DNA of 64,000 bases from an uncultured Prevotellaceae bacterium (GCA_900317325.1 ONGE01000012.1:96415-160414), one strand, 5' to 3'; positions 1 through 8,943 are shown, numbered from the stretch's first letter. The notes: generated by a model not told the origin, from the sequence alone. Numbers and translations: made by a program.

Positions 1-422
1 GACAGCTTGTTGGCGCGGGCTTTCTCCACGTTCTGCAGAATCTGGTTCTCGCTCAGTTTGATAGACTTCCACAACTGGGGCACTACCAGCGGGATTTGGG
101 CTTGGAAACCGGCGGCATGGGTGTTGTCGCTACCCATCTTGATGGCCATCGTGCCGGCCTCGGTGTCCATGTACATCGTCTGCAACGACAGGTTGCGCTG
201 GTACTGGCCTGCCAGATTGATGGTCGGGAGCAACTGTCCCAGAGCCTCCTTGTGGCTGTAGTCCACACGCGTGATCTCCATCTCCTGCACCCTGATGGTG
301 GGATTCTCGTTCAATGCGATGCGGATGCACTCGTCAAGCGACAGCCTCAGTTGGGCCTGAGCGCTCACTGTGCCGCCGATCAACATCAATAGAATAATGT
401 AGAAAAGTTTTCGGTTGAACAT
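1..422 (-). CDS. TolC-family outer membrane efflux protein (N-terminal part)
   Basis: The gene begins with ATG at 422 and runs off the window edge, so only about 140 residues are visible. It opens with a signal peptide (MFNRKLFYIILLMLIGG..., small residues before QAQ), followed by LSLDECIRIALNENP, the classic start of the outer membrane efflux protein domain. TolC-type proteins form trimeric outer membrane channels for tripartite pumps. The gene starts 15 bases after a TetR regulator, a common order in Bacteroidota (regulator, TolC, adaptor, RND pump). The adaptor and pump would lie outside the window. The product family is clear; the exported substrate is unknown. Confidence 0.88.
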   Translation of the reverse strand, partial: MFNRKLFYIILLMLIGGTVSAQAQLRLSLDECIRIALNENPTIRVQEMEITRVDYSHKEALGQLLPTINLAGQYQRNLSLQTMYMDTEAGTMAIKMGSDNTHAAGFQAQIPLVVPQLWKSIKLSENQILQNVEKARANKL

Positions 423-437
423 TGTATTGTTGTTTTG

Positions 438-1052
438 TTATTGATTTTCTTGTTGTTGGTTCTCAAGGTACTCGATCATCTCAATACCCTTGATGGTGGC
501 GACGCCGCGCAGGAAGCTCACGAACACGTGGTCGAACAAGTCCTCCTCCTTGAAGCCGTATTTGGCACCATTGGAATTCTCGTGCAGGGCACGCATGGAT
601 TGGGAGAACAGGAAGGCCGCAATCTCGGGATTGATGCGCTTGATGACCAAACCCTCTTCCTGGGCCTGGCGCAGCACCGACGCGATGCCGGTAATCACGG
701 TTTTCTCGTTTTCCACGTGTTTCTCAAAGATGTCGGGGTACAGGCGCTTGATATCGTTGACAAACGCCATCGAGGTGGCCTCGTACATCTTGCGTGCACG
801 CTTGTACACCCTGAACATCGCCTCAAAACAATTGGATGACGTGTTGAAAATCTCTTTCAACTGGGCATTCTTGACCTCATGCTCGCGGTGGATGCATTCG
901 CTGATGAGGGTGCGCTTGTCCGGGAAGGTTTCATAGAGCGTGCGCTTCGAGATGCCGCAGGCGCGCGCTACGTCATCCATCGTCATCGACGCGGGCCCCA
1001 CGCTCATCAGCATCTGGCTGCATTCAGTCACAATACGTTCTCTTGTGTCCAT
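438..1052 (-). CDS. TetR/AcrR-family transcriptional regulator
   Basis: The protein has 204 residues from the ATG at 1052. An upstream in-frame start at 1094 would fall inside the predicted -7 box, so 1052 is preferred. Residues about 1-50 form a TetR helix-turn-helix (RERIVTECSQMLMSVG, then DDVARACGISKRTLYETFPDK). The rest is the helical ligand-binding half, which is not family-diagnostic. It lies directly upstream of a TolC-type gene, so it probably represses its own efflux operon. A 9-base inverted repeat sits inside its promoter at 1101-1130 and is a good operator candidate. The inducer is unknown. Confidence 0.9.
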   Translation of the reverse strand: MDTRERIVTECSQMLMSVGPASMTMDDVARACGISKRTLYETFPDKRTLISECIHREHEVKNAQLKEIFNTSSNCFEAMFRVYKRARKMYEATSMAFVNDIKRLYPDIFEKHVENEKTVITGIASVLRQAQEEGLVIKRINPEIAAFLFSQSMRALHENSNGAKYGFKEEDLFDHVFVSFLRGVATIKGIEMIEYLENQQQENQ

Positions 1053-1091
1053 ATTGATAGTAAACAATCTTTCTAAGTGCTTATTGGGCTG

Positions 1092-1122
1092 CAAAATTAC
1101 AGAAAACTTCTAAAACTCCAAA
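1092..1122 (-). promoter_or_regulatory. Bacteroidota-type promoter of the TetR-TolC operon
   Basis: Read on the minus strand there is a TTTG (-33) at 1122-1119 and TAATTTTG (-7) at 1099-1092 with 19 bases between. The expected transcript start near 1088 leaves a leader of about 36 bases before the ATG at 1052. Confidence 0.7.
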
Positions 1123-1130
1123 AGTTTTCT
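1101..1130. promoter_or_regulatory. Candidate TetR operator (inverted repeat)
   Basis: AGAAAACTT at 1101-1109 and AAGTTTTCT at 1122-1130 form perfect 9-base arms around a 12-base spacer. The repeat overlaps the -33 box and the spacer of the promoter, where repressor binding would block transcription. Binding by the adjacent TetR protein is an inference. Confidence 0.55.
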
Positions 1131-1178
1131 TGGTTTTTTCCTGTGTGTGTTGTCATTTTTATGGTTTCATAACAATAA

Positions 1179-1210
1179 TGAGGGTGGCATCCCCATGGGC
1201 GCCACCCTCA
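1179..1210 (-). terminator. Hairpin terminator downstream of the C10 peptidase gene
   Basis: TGAGGGTGGC at 1179-1188 pairs with GCCACCCTCA at 1201-1210. It lies 34 bases beyond the peptidase stop codon and is followed on the minus strand by an AT-rich stretch. Confidence 0.65.
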
Positions 1211-1243
1211 CTATCAGTGATTGGAATCAGTGAATTCTAAGTC

Positions 1244-4200
1244 TTAAAAACGCACCTTGCTGCTCTTCACAGCGCCGCTGCGGTAGCGGGTTACCACAAT
1301 GTTGACGCCATCGAACGGCTGCTTGCTCTGAACACCGGCCATGTTCACATAGGTTACCGACTCGATCTCGTCGGCATCGGCGGCAATCGAGGTGATTGCG
1401 GTCTGGTTGCCCATGTTCACGGTGACGAGGGTTACCTCCTGGGTGTTGCTGGTGGCGGTGGTGCCGTCCACATAGTTGGCAACGATGTAGATGCTGTAGG
1501 TACCACCCTCAACCAGGTTGCTCAAGGTGAGGCCGCGGCTGCTGGCGTCGATGTCGGTGATGACAAAGTCGGTGTTGTCGCCGGTTGCCGTAGCGTTGAG
1601 GTTCATCGTGCCTGCATAGATGGCGATATAGGCCATATCGGGCGAGTAGCTGCTGTCGGTCGAGTAGATGGTGATCTTGTCACCTGCACTTGCCGTTACT
1701 GTCCAGGTCTTAGTGCCGCCCTGTGAGAAGCTGTAGGTTACAGCCGAGGTCTTGGCCGACTTCACGGTGATGGTACCGGAACCATAGCTGGTGTTGGCAG
1801 TGGTGATCTGAACAGTGAAGGTGGCGTTGCTGTAACCCGAGGGAACAGTGAAGGTGATGCTGCCATAGCTTGTGCTCCACCATGAAGACGAGTTCTTGGT
1901 GTAGATGGCACCGTTACCTGCCTTCACGTTGCTGCCGCCCCAAGGCGAGGTCAGCGTGATGCTGGCGTAGCTGCCGGTGTAGTTGCTGCCGTCGAGGGCA
2001 CCCAGCAGCGTGTTCGTGGGCTCGTCACCACCGCTGGGTTGAGCGGTCAGCGTGCCATACATCGTGTAGCTCGATACCGACGATGTCGATACATCGTGGG
2101 TCCAGTTAGCGGTGAAGCTGGTGCTGGAAACGACGGTGGCTGCATTCATCACGGGATTGGCCTTGTCAAGCGTAGCGGTACCGGTGATGGAAACGGTCTT
2201 GCTCGTTGCGCCCGAGCTGGCCACTGCCACACTTGCGGTCTGAGTGCCATAAGCCGTGGGCTTGTAGGTCACGGTCACGTTGACACCGTTGGCGGCATTG
2301 GCTGCCGTGATGGTGGTCGGCGAGATGCTGAAGACGTCTGAACCGCTCTTGGTCAAGGTCACGTTGCCGGTGAGGTTAGCACCCGTTACCTTGAAGGTTG
2401 CGGTAGCAGTGCCGTCAACCTTAGCGCTCATGTTCAGGCTGGTGGGGGTTACGGTCAGCGTGGGAGTTGCAGCGGGTGCATCCTCGTTGAGGGTGACGTT
2501 CTGCTCGTTACTCCAAGCGCTTGAGGTGCCATCGGTATAGAGGGCTTTCACCTTATAAGTATAGGTAGCGCCTGCAGTCAGGTTGCTGACGGTGTAATAC
2601 TTGTTGGTGATGCCAGTGATGGTGCGTGCGTCGGCGTCACCGCTCTCGCTGGCATTGAGGTTGATGTTGCCGGCATAAACCTGAATCAGCGACATGTCGG
2701 GCGAGTAGCTGGCGTCGGTGGTGGTGAGGGTGATCTTTTCACCAGCGCTACCGGTTACAATCCAGGTGTAGGTCTCACCCTTGCTGAAGGTGTGGCCCAC
2801 AGCCGAGGTCTGGGCCGACTTCACGGTAACGTTACCCGTGCCATAGGTGCCACTGACTGTGGTGATCTTGACACTGAAGGTGGCATTGCTGTAACCCGTA
2901 GGAATGGTAAAGGTGATATTGCCGCTCTTGGTGAAGTAAACGGCATTGTTACCACCCTTCACGTTGGTGCCGCCCCAGGGCGAACTCAGCGTGATGGTCT
3001 TGTAGCTGCCGGTGTAGCTGCTGCCGTTGATGGTGCCCAGCAACGTCGTCGTGGTCGGTGTCGAGCTGCCTTGTTTGTTCACTTGCAGGGTGTAGCTCGA
3101 TACGTTGGAGCTGGTGGTCTGGTCGGTCCAGTCGGCACGGAAGCTCGAGCTGGTGACGTAGTTGCTGTTGGGCGAGCTCATCACGGGTGTGTAGGTCGTG
3201 AGAGCTGCAGCCGTTGCGGTACCCGACAAGGAAACGGTCTTGCTGGTGGCTCCGCTGCTGGCAATCGTGATGCTGCCCGTCTGGGTGCCGGCTGCCGTGG
3301 GCTTGTAGGTCACGGTAACGGTGGCGCCGCTGGCTGCTGCGCTGGCACTGATGGTAGTGGGCGAGATGGTGTAAACGCCATTGGCATCGCTCTTGCTCAG
3401 GGTTACATTGCCGGTCAGGTTGGAACCGGTAACGGTAAAGGTCTTGCTCACGGTCTGGCCAGCGGTGGTGCTGAACGACAGTGAGGTGGGGCTAACGGTC
3501 AGCGTCGGGGTGGCACTGCTGCCACTGGGCGGCTGGATACCGATAACCATCTGCTGATATACACTGAAGTTGTAGCTGCTGTAGCCGAAGGAGTTCAGCG
3601 AGCACCATGCGTTACCGTCGCCACTCCAACCGAAGTTGATGTGGTACTTGTTGGTGCTGCTGTTGTAACCGTCGACGTTGAAGGCGTGGCCACCGGCGCT
3701 GGAGCTCACGGCACAGAAGACGATGGGACGTCCAGCGGCCATCTCCTCCTGAATCATGGCTGCCCACTGTGAGTCGGTGTACAGCGTGGAACCGCCGCTG
3801 TAGGCACTGGTCTTCTTGACGAAGCGCGTGGTGCTTGGGTCGTAACCGAAGAAAGTGAAAGCGTCGCGAATGTTGCAAACACTGTCAACACTCACACCGC
3901 TACCATTCACTCCGTAACCCATGCGCTCGGCCTGACCCACATAGTGCATCAGTGTGGCAACAGCGGTGCCCTGAGCGGTCGTGTAACCACTGGTATAGTT
4001 GTCCAGCATGTTGGCCCAGTCAAACGTTGTCGAAGGCAGTGCCGAGTGGGTGTAGCTCTTTGTGCTGTAGCTGGAGACACTGATGGTCGACTTGTAGCCG
4101 GGAACAACGGGAGTAGCAGCTGTGGGGTACTTCCAGAAGTAGAATACCATCGAGGCCGACGTTGCGGGGCAACCGGTCAGACACTGGTAGCTACCGAACT

Positions 4201-4690
4201 TACACTGGTTGTAGTAAGGTGCTTCCTGGTCCCAGTTGCAGGTCAGCAGTGGGCCGTAGGTGGTGGCATTCAGTTTCTGGGGAGGCGTCTGAACGCTCGT
4301 GGGCTCCAGTCCCGGGTGCTCCTGCAGGAACATGATCTGATCCTTGTACTGCCCGAGCATGTCTTGCATACCCAACGGCAGGTTGTAGACATCCCTGAGG
4401 GGGCGGTCACCCACCATGAGGATTTCGTCGGCGCGGTCATCACCGGCGACTACAACAAAGGTCGTGGAGGTGTTGAAGATGTAATAGACAGGTTCGTTCA
4501 ATTTAACGTGACCTAACTCGGCCTTGAGCAGTACTGGCTTGGTAGCTGCAGGGGCCATGAATCTACCTGCGTAAAACTGGTCTGTTAAGAAACTCTGTGC
4601 CTTACGCGCAGCCGTCACCTGGTCAACAGGTGCGGCCATTGATGACATCGCCAGCATGGCGGCGGTCAGGAAAAATAATAATTTCTTCAT
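1244..4690 (-). CDS. Secreted C10-family (streptopain-like) cysteine peptidase, multidomain
   Basis: This 1148-residue protein starts with a signal peptide (MKKLLFFLTAAMLAM, cleaved near AAPVD) and an inhibitory-type propeptide (about 20-140). The catalytic domain (about 145-390) shows the nucleophile Cys174 in LTGCPATSAS, His335 in AGGHAFNVDG and the NFGWSGDGN motif, all typical of SpeB/interpain-like C10 enzymes. Downstream is a unit of about 330 residues repeated twice: a HYDIN/ASPM-like beta-sandwich (LTVSPTSLSF..., LTVTPTSLNM...), then a fibronectin-III-like domain split by an insert containing SSPWGG or TSPWGG and YSPDM. The last 40 residues (VTYVNMAGVQS...) resemble a T9SS sorting tail. 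It is probably secreted and surface-linked, degrading extracellular protein. The gene is monocistronic, with its own promoter and terminator. Confidence 0.88.
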   Translation of the reverse strand: MKKLLFFLTAAMLAMSSMAAPVDQVTAARKAQSFLTDQFYAGRFMAPAATKPVLLKAELGHVKLNEPVYYIFNTSTTFVVVAGDDRADEILMVGDRPLRDVYNLPLGMQDMLGQYKDQIMFLQEHPGLEPTSVQTPPQKLNATTYGPLLTCNWDQEAPYYNQCKFGSYQCLTGCPATSASMVFYFWKYPTAATPVVPGYKSTISVSSYSTKSYTHSALPSTTFDWANMLDNYTSGYTTAQGTAVATLMHYVGQAERMGYGVNGSGVSVDSVCNIRDAFTFFGYDPSTTRFVKKTSAYSGGSTLYTDSQWAAMIQEEMAAGRPIVFCAVSSSAGGHAFNVDGYNSSTNKYHINFGWSGDGNAWCSLNSFGYSSYNFSVYQQMVIGIQPPSGSSATPTLTVSPTSLSFSTTAGQTVSKTFTVTGSNLTGNVTLSKSDANGVYTISPTTISASAAASGATVTVTYKPTAAGTQTGSITIASSGATSKTVSLSGTATAAALTTYTPVMSSPNSNYVTSSSFRADWTDQTTSSNVSSYTLQVNKQGSSTPTTTTLLGTINGSSYTGSYKTITLSSPWGGTNVKGGNNAVYFTKSGNITFTIPTGYSNATFSVKITTVSGTYGTGNVTVKSAQTSAVGHTFSKGETYTWIVTGSAGEKITLTTTDASYSPDMSLIQVYAGNINLNASESGDADARTITGITNKYYTVSNLTAGATYTYKVKALYTDGTSSAWSNEQNVTLNEDAPAATPTLTVTPTSLNMSAKVDGTATATFKVTGANLTGNVTLTKSGSDVFSISPTTITAANAANGVNVTVTYKPTAYGTQTASVAVASSGATSKTVSITGTATLDKANPVMNAATVVSSTSFTANWTHDVSTSSVSSYTMYGTLTAQPSGGDEPTNTLLGALDGSNYTGSYASITLTSPWGGSNVKAGNGAIYTKNSSSWWSTSYGSITFTVPSGYSNATFTVQITTANTSYGSGTITVKSAKTSAVTYSFSQGGTKTWTVTASAGDKITIYSTDSSYSPDMAYIAIYAGTMNLNATATGDNTDFVITDIDASSRGLTLSNLVEGGTYSIYIVANYVDGTTATSNTQEVTLVTVNMGNQTAITSIAADADEIESVTYVNMAGVQSKQPFDGVNIVVTRYRSGAVKSSKVRF

Positions 4691-4762
4691 AAGCCTGTAG
4701 TTAAGTGTTAATAATTAAGGTTATAATTAATTATGATTAGTCTTATGGTAGTTTTGATGCGC

Positions 4763-4794
4763 CAAAGGTAATGACGATTTTTTAATTAAACAAG
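4763..4794 (-). promoter_or_regulatory. Promoter of the C10 peptidase gene
   Basis: On the minus strand CTTG (-33) at 4794-4791 is followed after 20 bases by TACCTTTG (-7) at 4770-4763. The leader to the ATG at 4690 would be about 70 bases. Confidence 0.65.
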
Positions 4795-4910
4795 CATTTT
4801 TGATAATATTTTTATGTTTTTCTATTTTTTGGGGTTGATAGATTATCGCATTTTGTACGTTGCAACTGTTAATTCCTCAAAAATGCGGTTCACTCTCTGT
4901 TGTGCATATT

Positions 4911-4942
4911 TTTGGATAATATTGATATATGGCTTATCTTTG
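4911..4942 (+). promoter_or_regulatory. Promoter of the DUF2461 gene
   Basis: TTTG at 4911-4914 and TATCTTTG at 4935-4942 are separated by 20 bases, an exact match to the Bacteroides consensus. Transcription would begin near 4946. Confidence 0.75.
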
Positions 4943-4968
4943 TGCTATCTATTTAAAATGTGACGAAG

Positions 4969-5634
4969 ATGAAATCAGCAAGCAATATGCATGAGGTGCT
5001 GGCGTTCCTGCGCCAGCTCGCCGTCAACAACGACCGCACGTGGTTCAAGGCGCACAAGGACCACTTCGACGCCCTGCGCAAATCGTGGGAACAGGATATG
5101 GAGCGCCTTATCGGACTGGTGGCCGACTTCGACCCGCAAGCACGGGGTCTGGCCGTCAAGGACAGTGTTTACCGCATCTACCGCGACATCCGTTTCTCCC
5201 ATGACAAGCGCCCCTACAAGGATTATTTCTCGGGCGTGATTGGCAAGGGTGGGAGGCACACGGTCCAGTCGTGCTACTATGCCCACTTCGGGGTCGAGGA
5301 ACTGATGCTGTGCGGCGGCATCTGGTGGCCCGAGAAACCTGTGCTGGACCGGCTGCGCCTGCTCATTGATGCCGAGCCCGACGAGTTCCTTGCCATCATC
5401 AACGACCCGGCCATCACCTCACGTTACCGGTGGATGTCGAGGTCGCTCAAGACGATGCCCAAGGACTTTCCCAAGGATCATCCGTTGGCTCAGTACCTCA
5501 AGATGAAGGAGTACCTGCTGGTGATGAATCTCGACGAGGATTATTTCGATTGCGAGGATTGGGTTGAGCGTGTCGCCAGCGACTTACAACCTCTCAAACC
5601 ATTGCACGATTTCCTTAATTATGTGTTTGAATAA
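4969..5634 (+). CDS. DUF2461 domain-containing protein
   Basis: The protein has 221 residues from the ATG at 4969; a GTG at 4960 is possible but less likely. It shows the DUF2461/TIGR02453 pattern: LAVNNDRTWFKAHK near the N-terminus, then YRIYRDIRFSHDKRPYKDYF and an SCYYAHFG core. The family is widespread and cytoplasmic, with no established biochemical role. It sits alone between a strong upstream promoter and the pyrophosphatase gene. The family call is solid; the function is unknown. Confidence 0.85.
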   Translation: MKSASNMHEVLAFLRQLAVNNDRTWFKAHKDHFDALRKSWEQDMERLIGLVADFDPQARGLAVKDSVYRIYRDIRFSHDKRPYKDYFSGVIGKGGRHTVQSCYYAHFGVEELMLCGGIWWPEKPVLDRLRLLIDAEPDEFLAIINDPAITSRYRWMSRSLKTMPKDFPKDHPLAQYLKMKEYLLVMNLDEDYFDCEDWVERVASDLQPLKPLHDFLNYVFE

Positions 5635-5831
5635 TTGCTTGTAAAGTTACGGATTGTAATTTGGGAATTTGCCATTGTTTTGGCAAAAGTGTCGGCATTT
5701 TGTCAGTTAAAACCGAAAAAATACGGCTTTTTTGCCATCTTTTTTGCGGTTTTGGCAACTTGTGATTTAAAATTTTTGCTTTGACGGTGTTAAATTCTCA
5801 ATAATATTACACCTATTAAAAAAAATGGTAG

Positions 5832-5839
5832 TATCTTTG
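5832..5839 (+). promoter_or_regulatory. Probable -7 box for hppA
   Basis: TATCTTTG matches the Bacteroidota -7 consensus, but no clear TTTG stands about 20 bases upstream. The resulting leader would be near 87 bases. I see nothing else in 5635-5929 beyond AT-rich sequence. Confidence 0.5.
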
Positions 5840-5929
5840 CGGGCGTTTTTAAGGGAGCAGTTCTCTTGAAAATCACATGAAAACCCTGAGAATATTAACA
5901 ATCAACATCAATACAAGTAATTTGCATCT

Positions 5930-8353
5930 ATGAAGAAATCATTAGTTTTCTTGTTGGCATTAGCGTCATCTCTGGCAATGAAGGCCAGTGAAGCCGACCT
6001 GGTGATGCCAACTTCGTTGCACGACTTCAGCTTCCTGCACTGGGGTTTCCTGGTGTGCTTGCTGGGAATGCTTTTCGGTGTGTATCATTTCATGAAGACC
6101 AAGAGTCTTCCTGTTCATCCCGCGATGCGCGAGATAGGTGAGGTGATCTACAAGACTTGCTCGACCTACCTCAAGCAACAGGGCCGTTTCCTGGCCATCC
6201 TGTTCCTCTTCATCGGCGTGGTGGTGGCTTTCTACTTCGGTGGACTGAGTCACATGTCGGTGGGCGAGGTGCTCATTATCCTCCTCTCGACGGTAATCGG
6301 TATGCTCGGCTCCTATGCCGTTGCTGCCTATGGTATCCGCATGAACACCTATGCTAACGCACGCATGGCCTTCGCTTCGTTGCGCCGTGACCCGCTGCGC
6401 TTGCTCAACATCCCCTTGAATGCTGGTATGTCGATCGGTGTGATGCTGGTGTGCGTCGAACTGATTATCATGCTGGTTATTCTGCTCTTTGTCCCTGTGC
6501 ATTTGGCTGGTGTCTGCCTCATCGGCTTCGCCATTGGTGAGAGCCTCGGTGCAAGCGCCCTGCGTATCGCCGGTGGTATCTTCACCAAGATTGCCGACAT
6601 CGGCAGTGACCTGATGAAGGTGGTCTTCAAGATTGGTGAGGATGATCCCCGCAACCCTGGTGTGATTGCCGACTGTACCGGTGACAACGCTGGTGACAGC
6701 GTTGGTCCCACCGCCGACGGTTTTGAGACCTACGGTGTGACCGGTGTCGCTCTGGTATCGTTCATCCTGCTCGCCGTCAATGATCCCGAGATGCAGAAGA
6801 ACCTGCTCGTGTGGATCTTCTCGATGCGTATCCTCATGGTGATCACTTCGGTCGTTGCTTACTGGATCAACAAGGCTTTCTGCAAGGCCAAGTATGCAGG
6901 CAAGGAGAACCTCGACTTCGAGAAACCCCTCACCAGCCTCATCTGGATTGCCAGTGTGCTGAGTATCGCCGTGACCTACATTGTTTCCTATATGCAGCTG
7001 GGCAATATTGCCGGTACCCCCAACCTGTGGTGGCAGCTCGCAAGCATCATCTCGATGGGTACCCTGGGCGCAGCCCTCATCCCCGAGATCACCAAGATTT
7101 TCACTTCGCCCAAGAGTGGTCACGTTCAGGAGGTCGTTAAGGCTTCTCACCACGGTGGTGCTTCGCTGAACATCCTCAGTGGCTTTGTGGCTGGTAATTT
7201 CTCTGGCTTCTGGACTGGTCTGGCCTTCGTGCTGCTCATGTTCATCGGCTATGCATTCTCGATCGACATCCCTGAGATGCTGATGTCCTATCCCGCCATC
7301 TTCGCCTTTGGTCTGGTAGCCTTCGGTATGCTGGGCATGGGTCCTGTGACCATCGCTGTCGACAGCTATGGCCCCGTGACCGACAATGCTCAGAGCGTCT
7401 ATGAGCTCTCCCTTATCGAGGAGGTGCCCAACAAGGACGAGGAGATTGAGAAAGACTTCGGTTTCACCCCCGATTGGGAGAAGTCTAAGCACTATCTTGA
7501 GGAGAACGACGGTGCCGGCAACACCTTCAAGGCTACTGCCAAGCCCGTGCTCATCGGTACCGCAGTCGTTGGTGCCACCACGATGATTTTCTCGATCATC
7601 CTTGTGATCCAGAAGACCCTCGGTGTGGATCCTGCCAGCCTGCTCAACCTGTTGAATCCTTACACCATCATCGGCTTCTTGCTGGGTGGCTGTGTCATCT
7701 ACTGGTTCACCGGTGCTTCGACCCAGGCTGTTACCGTCGGTGCCAACCGTGCCGTGGCCTTCATCAAGGACCACATCAAGCTCGATCCCAACGCCCCCAA
7801 GAAGGCCGACACCAAGTCGTCGGTCGAGGTGGTGAAGATCTGCACCCAGTATGCCCAGAAGGGTATGTTCAACATCTTCCTGGCCATCTTCTTCTTCGCC
7901 CTCGGCTTCGCCTGCTTGGCATCGCCGGGTAGCGTGGGTGGCAACAATGCCGTTTCGCTGTTCGTTTCCTACCTCATCTCGATTGCCTTGTTCGGTCTGT
8001 TCCAGGCTGTATTCATGGCCAATGCCGGTGGTAGCTGGGACAACAGTAAGAAGGTGGTTGAGGTTGACCTTGACCTCAAGGGTACCGACCTGCACGACGC
8101 ATCGGTTGTCGGTGACACCGTGGGTGATCCCTTCAAGGACACCTCGTCGGTATCGCTGAACCCCATCATCAAGTTCACCACCCTGTTTGGTCTGCTGGCT
8201 ATGGAAATGGCTATCAGCGAGAACTTCCGTGAGTTTGCTCCTTGGGTAGGCATCATCTTCGTTCTCGTGGCTATCTTCTTCGTTTGGCGCTCGTTCTACA
8301 AGATGCGCATCGACGACACCATCGAGAACATCATCGACTCCTACAAGAAGTAA
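5930..8353 (+). CDS. hppA: Membrane-bound ion-translocating pyrophosphatase
   Basis: This 807-residue polytopic membrane protein couples pyrophosphate hydrolysis to H+ and/or Na+ export across the inner membrane. The substrate-binding signatures are present: IADIGSDLMKVVFKIGEDDPRNPG, then IADCTGDNAGDSVG, and later ANAGGSWDNSKK and DTVGDPFKD. About 15-16 hydrophobic segments are visible. The motif GNTFKAT carries Lys where potassium-dependent enzymes usually carry Ala (GNTTAA). That hints at potassium independence, but the ion specificity is not proven by sequence. Length is slightly above the 650-750 typical of bacterial enzymes, as in other Bacteroides homologues. The gene stands alone and ends at a bidirectional terminator. 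Confidence 0.95.
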   Translation: MKKSLVFLLALASSLAMKASEADLVMPTSLHDFSFLHWGFLVCLLGMLFGVYHFMKTKSLPVHPAMREIGEVIYKTCSTYLKQQGRFLAILFLFIGVVVAFYFGGLSHMSVGEVLIILLSTVIGMLGSYAVAAYGIRMNTYANARMAFASLRRDPLRLLNIPLNAGMSIGVMLVCVELIIMLVILLFVPVHLAGVCLIGFAIGESLGASALRIAGGIFTKIADIGSDLMKVVFKIGEDDPRNPGVIADCTGDNAGDSVGPTADGFETYGVTGVALVSFILLAVNDPEMQKNLLVWIFSMRILMVITSVVAYWINKAFCKAKYAGKENLDFEKPLTSLIWIASVLSIAVTYIVSYMQLGNIAGTPNLWWQLASIISMGTLGAALIPEITKIFTSPKSGHVQEVVKASHHGGASLNILSGFVAGNFSGFWTGLAFVLLMFIGYAFSIDIPEMLMSYPAIFAFGLVAFGMLGMGPVTIAVDSYGPVTDNAQSVYELSLIEEVPNKDEEIEKDFGFTPDWEKSKHYLEENDGAGNTFKATAKPVLIGTAVVGATTMIFSIILVIQKTLGVDPASLLNLLNPYTIIGFLLGGCVIYWFTGASTQAVTVGANRAVAFIKDHIKLDPNAPKKADTKSSVEVVKICTQYAQKGMFNIFLAIFFFALGFACLASPGSVGGNNAVSLFVSYLISIALFGLFQAVFMANAGGSWDNSKKVVEVDLDLKGTDLHDASVVGDTVGDPFKDTSSVSLNPIIKFTTLFGLLAMEMAISENFREFAPWVGIIFVLVAIFFVWRSFYKMRIDDTIENIIDSYKK

Positions 8354-8374
8354 ATTGATGCTCGCTGCGCTCGC

Positions 8375-8404
8375 AGTTTAGAGTTTAGTGGTTAGAGTTT
8401 AGAG
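8375..8404. repeat. Short direct repeat after hppA
   Basis: Two imperfect copies of a (G)TTTAGAGTTTAG-type word lie side by side (8375-8388 and 8390-8404), next to a CGCTGCGCTCGC segment. The function is unknown. Confidence 0.5.
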
Positions 8405-8487
8405 AGGCTAACGCATTCTGGCTCACCAATGCGAGCAGTTCAGATTTAGAAATCCCTGTTAGGGCTTTAGCGAGCCCCCGTCAATAT

Positions 8488-8526
8488 GCCAGGCGGCTGG
8501 ACACCACTATCGTTCAGCCGCCTGGC
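8488..8526. terminator. Bidirectional hairpin terminator between convergent genes
   Basis: GCCAGGCGGCTG at 8488-8499 pairs perfectly with CAGCCGCCTGGC at 8515-8526 around a 15-base loop, followed by TATTTATT. It lies between hppA (+) and the unknown gene ending at 8569 (-), and can serve both. Confidence 0.8.
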
Positions 8527-8568
8527 TATTTATTCCTACGGGAAAAGAAAATGTTTTTTTCCTGATTC

Positions 8569-8943
8569 CTAGTTCGCCGCTGTCGCCATCCTGTCCTGCG
8601 CGGTCTTTGGGACATCGTACCCGAGTTTCTTTAACTCCTCTTCATAGATCCTAAAAACATGCTCGATTTTTTCATCCTGTGTCATCTCGGCTTCACGGTT
8701 GAATATTGATTCATTGGTGAGAATCCGGTTGAGAAGCAACTCCTTGGCTTTTTCTTTTTCCCCAATGCGCAGCAAGAACTCAATAGTGGTTTCGATATCA
8801 TAGTTCTTGACGAGTTGTTTCTTGATACTGCTGACGTCATTGCACATGAACCATAACTTGTATAGCAAGACAATAACGAAAAAGGCAACGGCAAGATAAA
8901 TGCCCCATAAGATAATTGATAATAAGACAGCAAAGAAATCCAT
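8569..8943 (-). CDS. Small membrane-anchored protein of unknown function
   Basis: The protein has 124 residues from the ATG at 8943; a GTG two codons upstream is the alternative. One hydrophobic segment (about 2-30, LLSIILWGIYLAVAFFVIVLLY) is followed by a charged helical region with the sequence FLLRIGEKEKAKELLLNRIL and a motif-poor tail. It is likely an inner membrane protein with a cytoplasmic helical domain. I do not recognise a family. It is AT-richer than the flanking core genes and is followed on the same strand by the shared terminator at 8488-8526. Confidence 0.65.
   Translation of the reverse strand: MDFFAVLLSIILWGIYLAVAFFVIVLLYKLWFMCNDVSSIKKQLVKNYDIETTIEFLLRIGEKEKAKELLLNRILTNESIFNREAEMTQDEKIEHVFRIYEEELKKLGYDVPKTAQDRMATAAN

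Noticed and set aside
5966-8095. Long antisense reading frame (709 codons) across hppA
   Set aside because: It is the complement of a conserved membrane pyrophosphatase and translates to His/Glu/Asp-rich low-complexity protein with no family pattern. Codon bias of the real gene keeps the antisense frame open.
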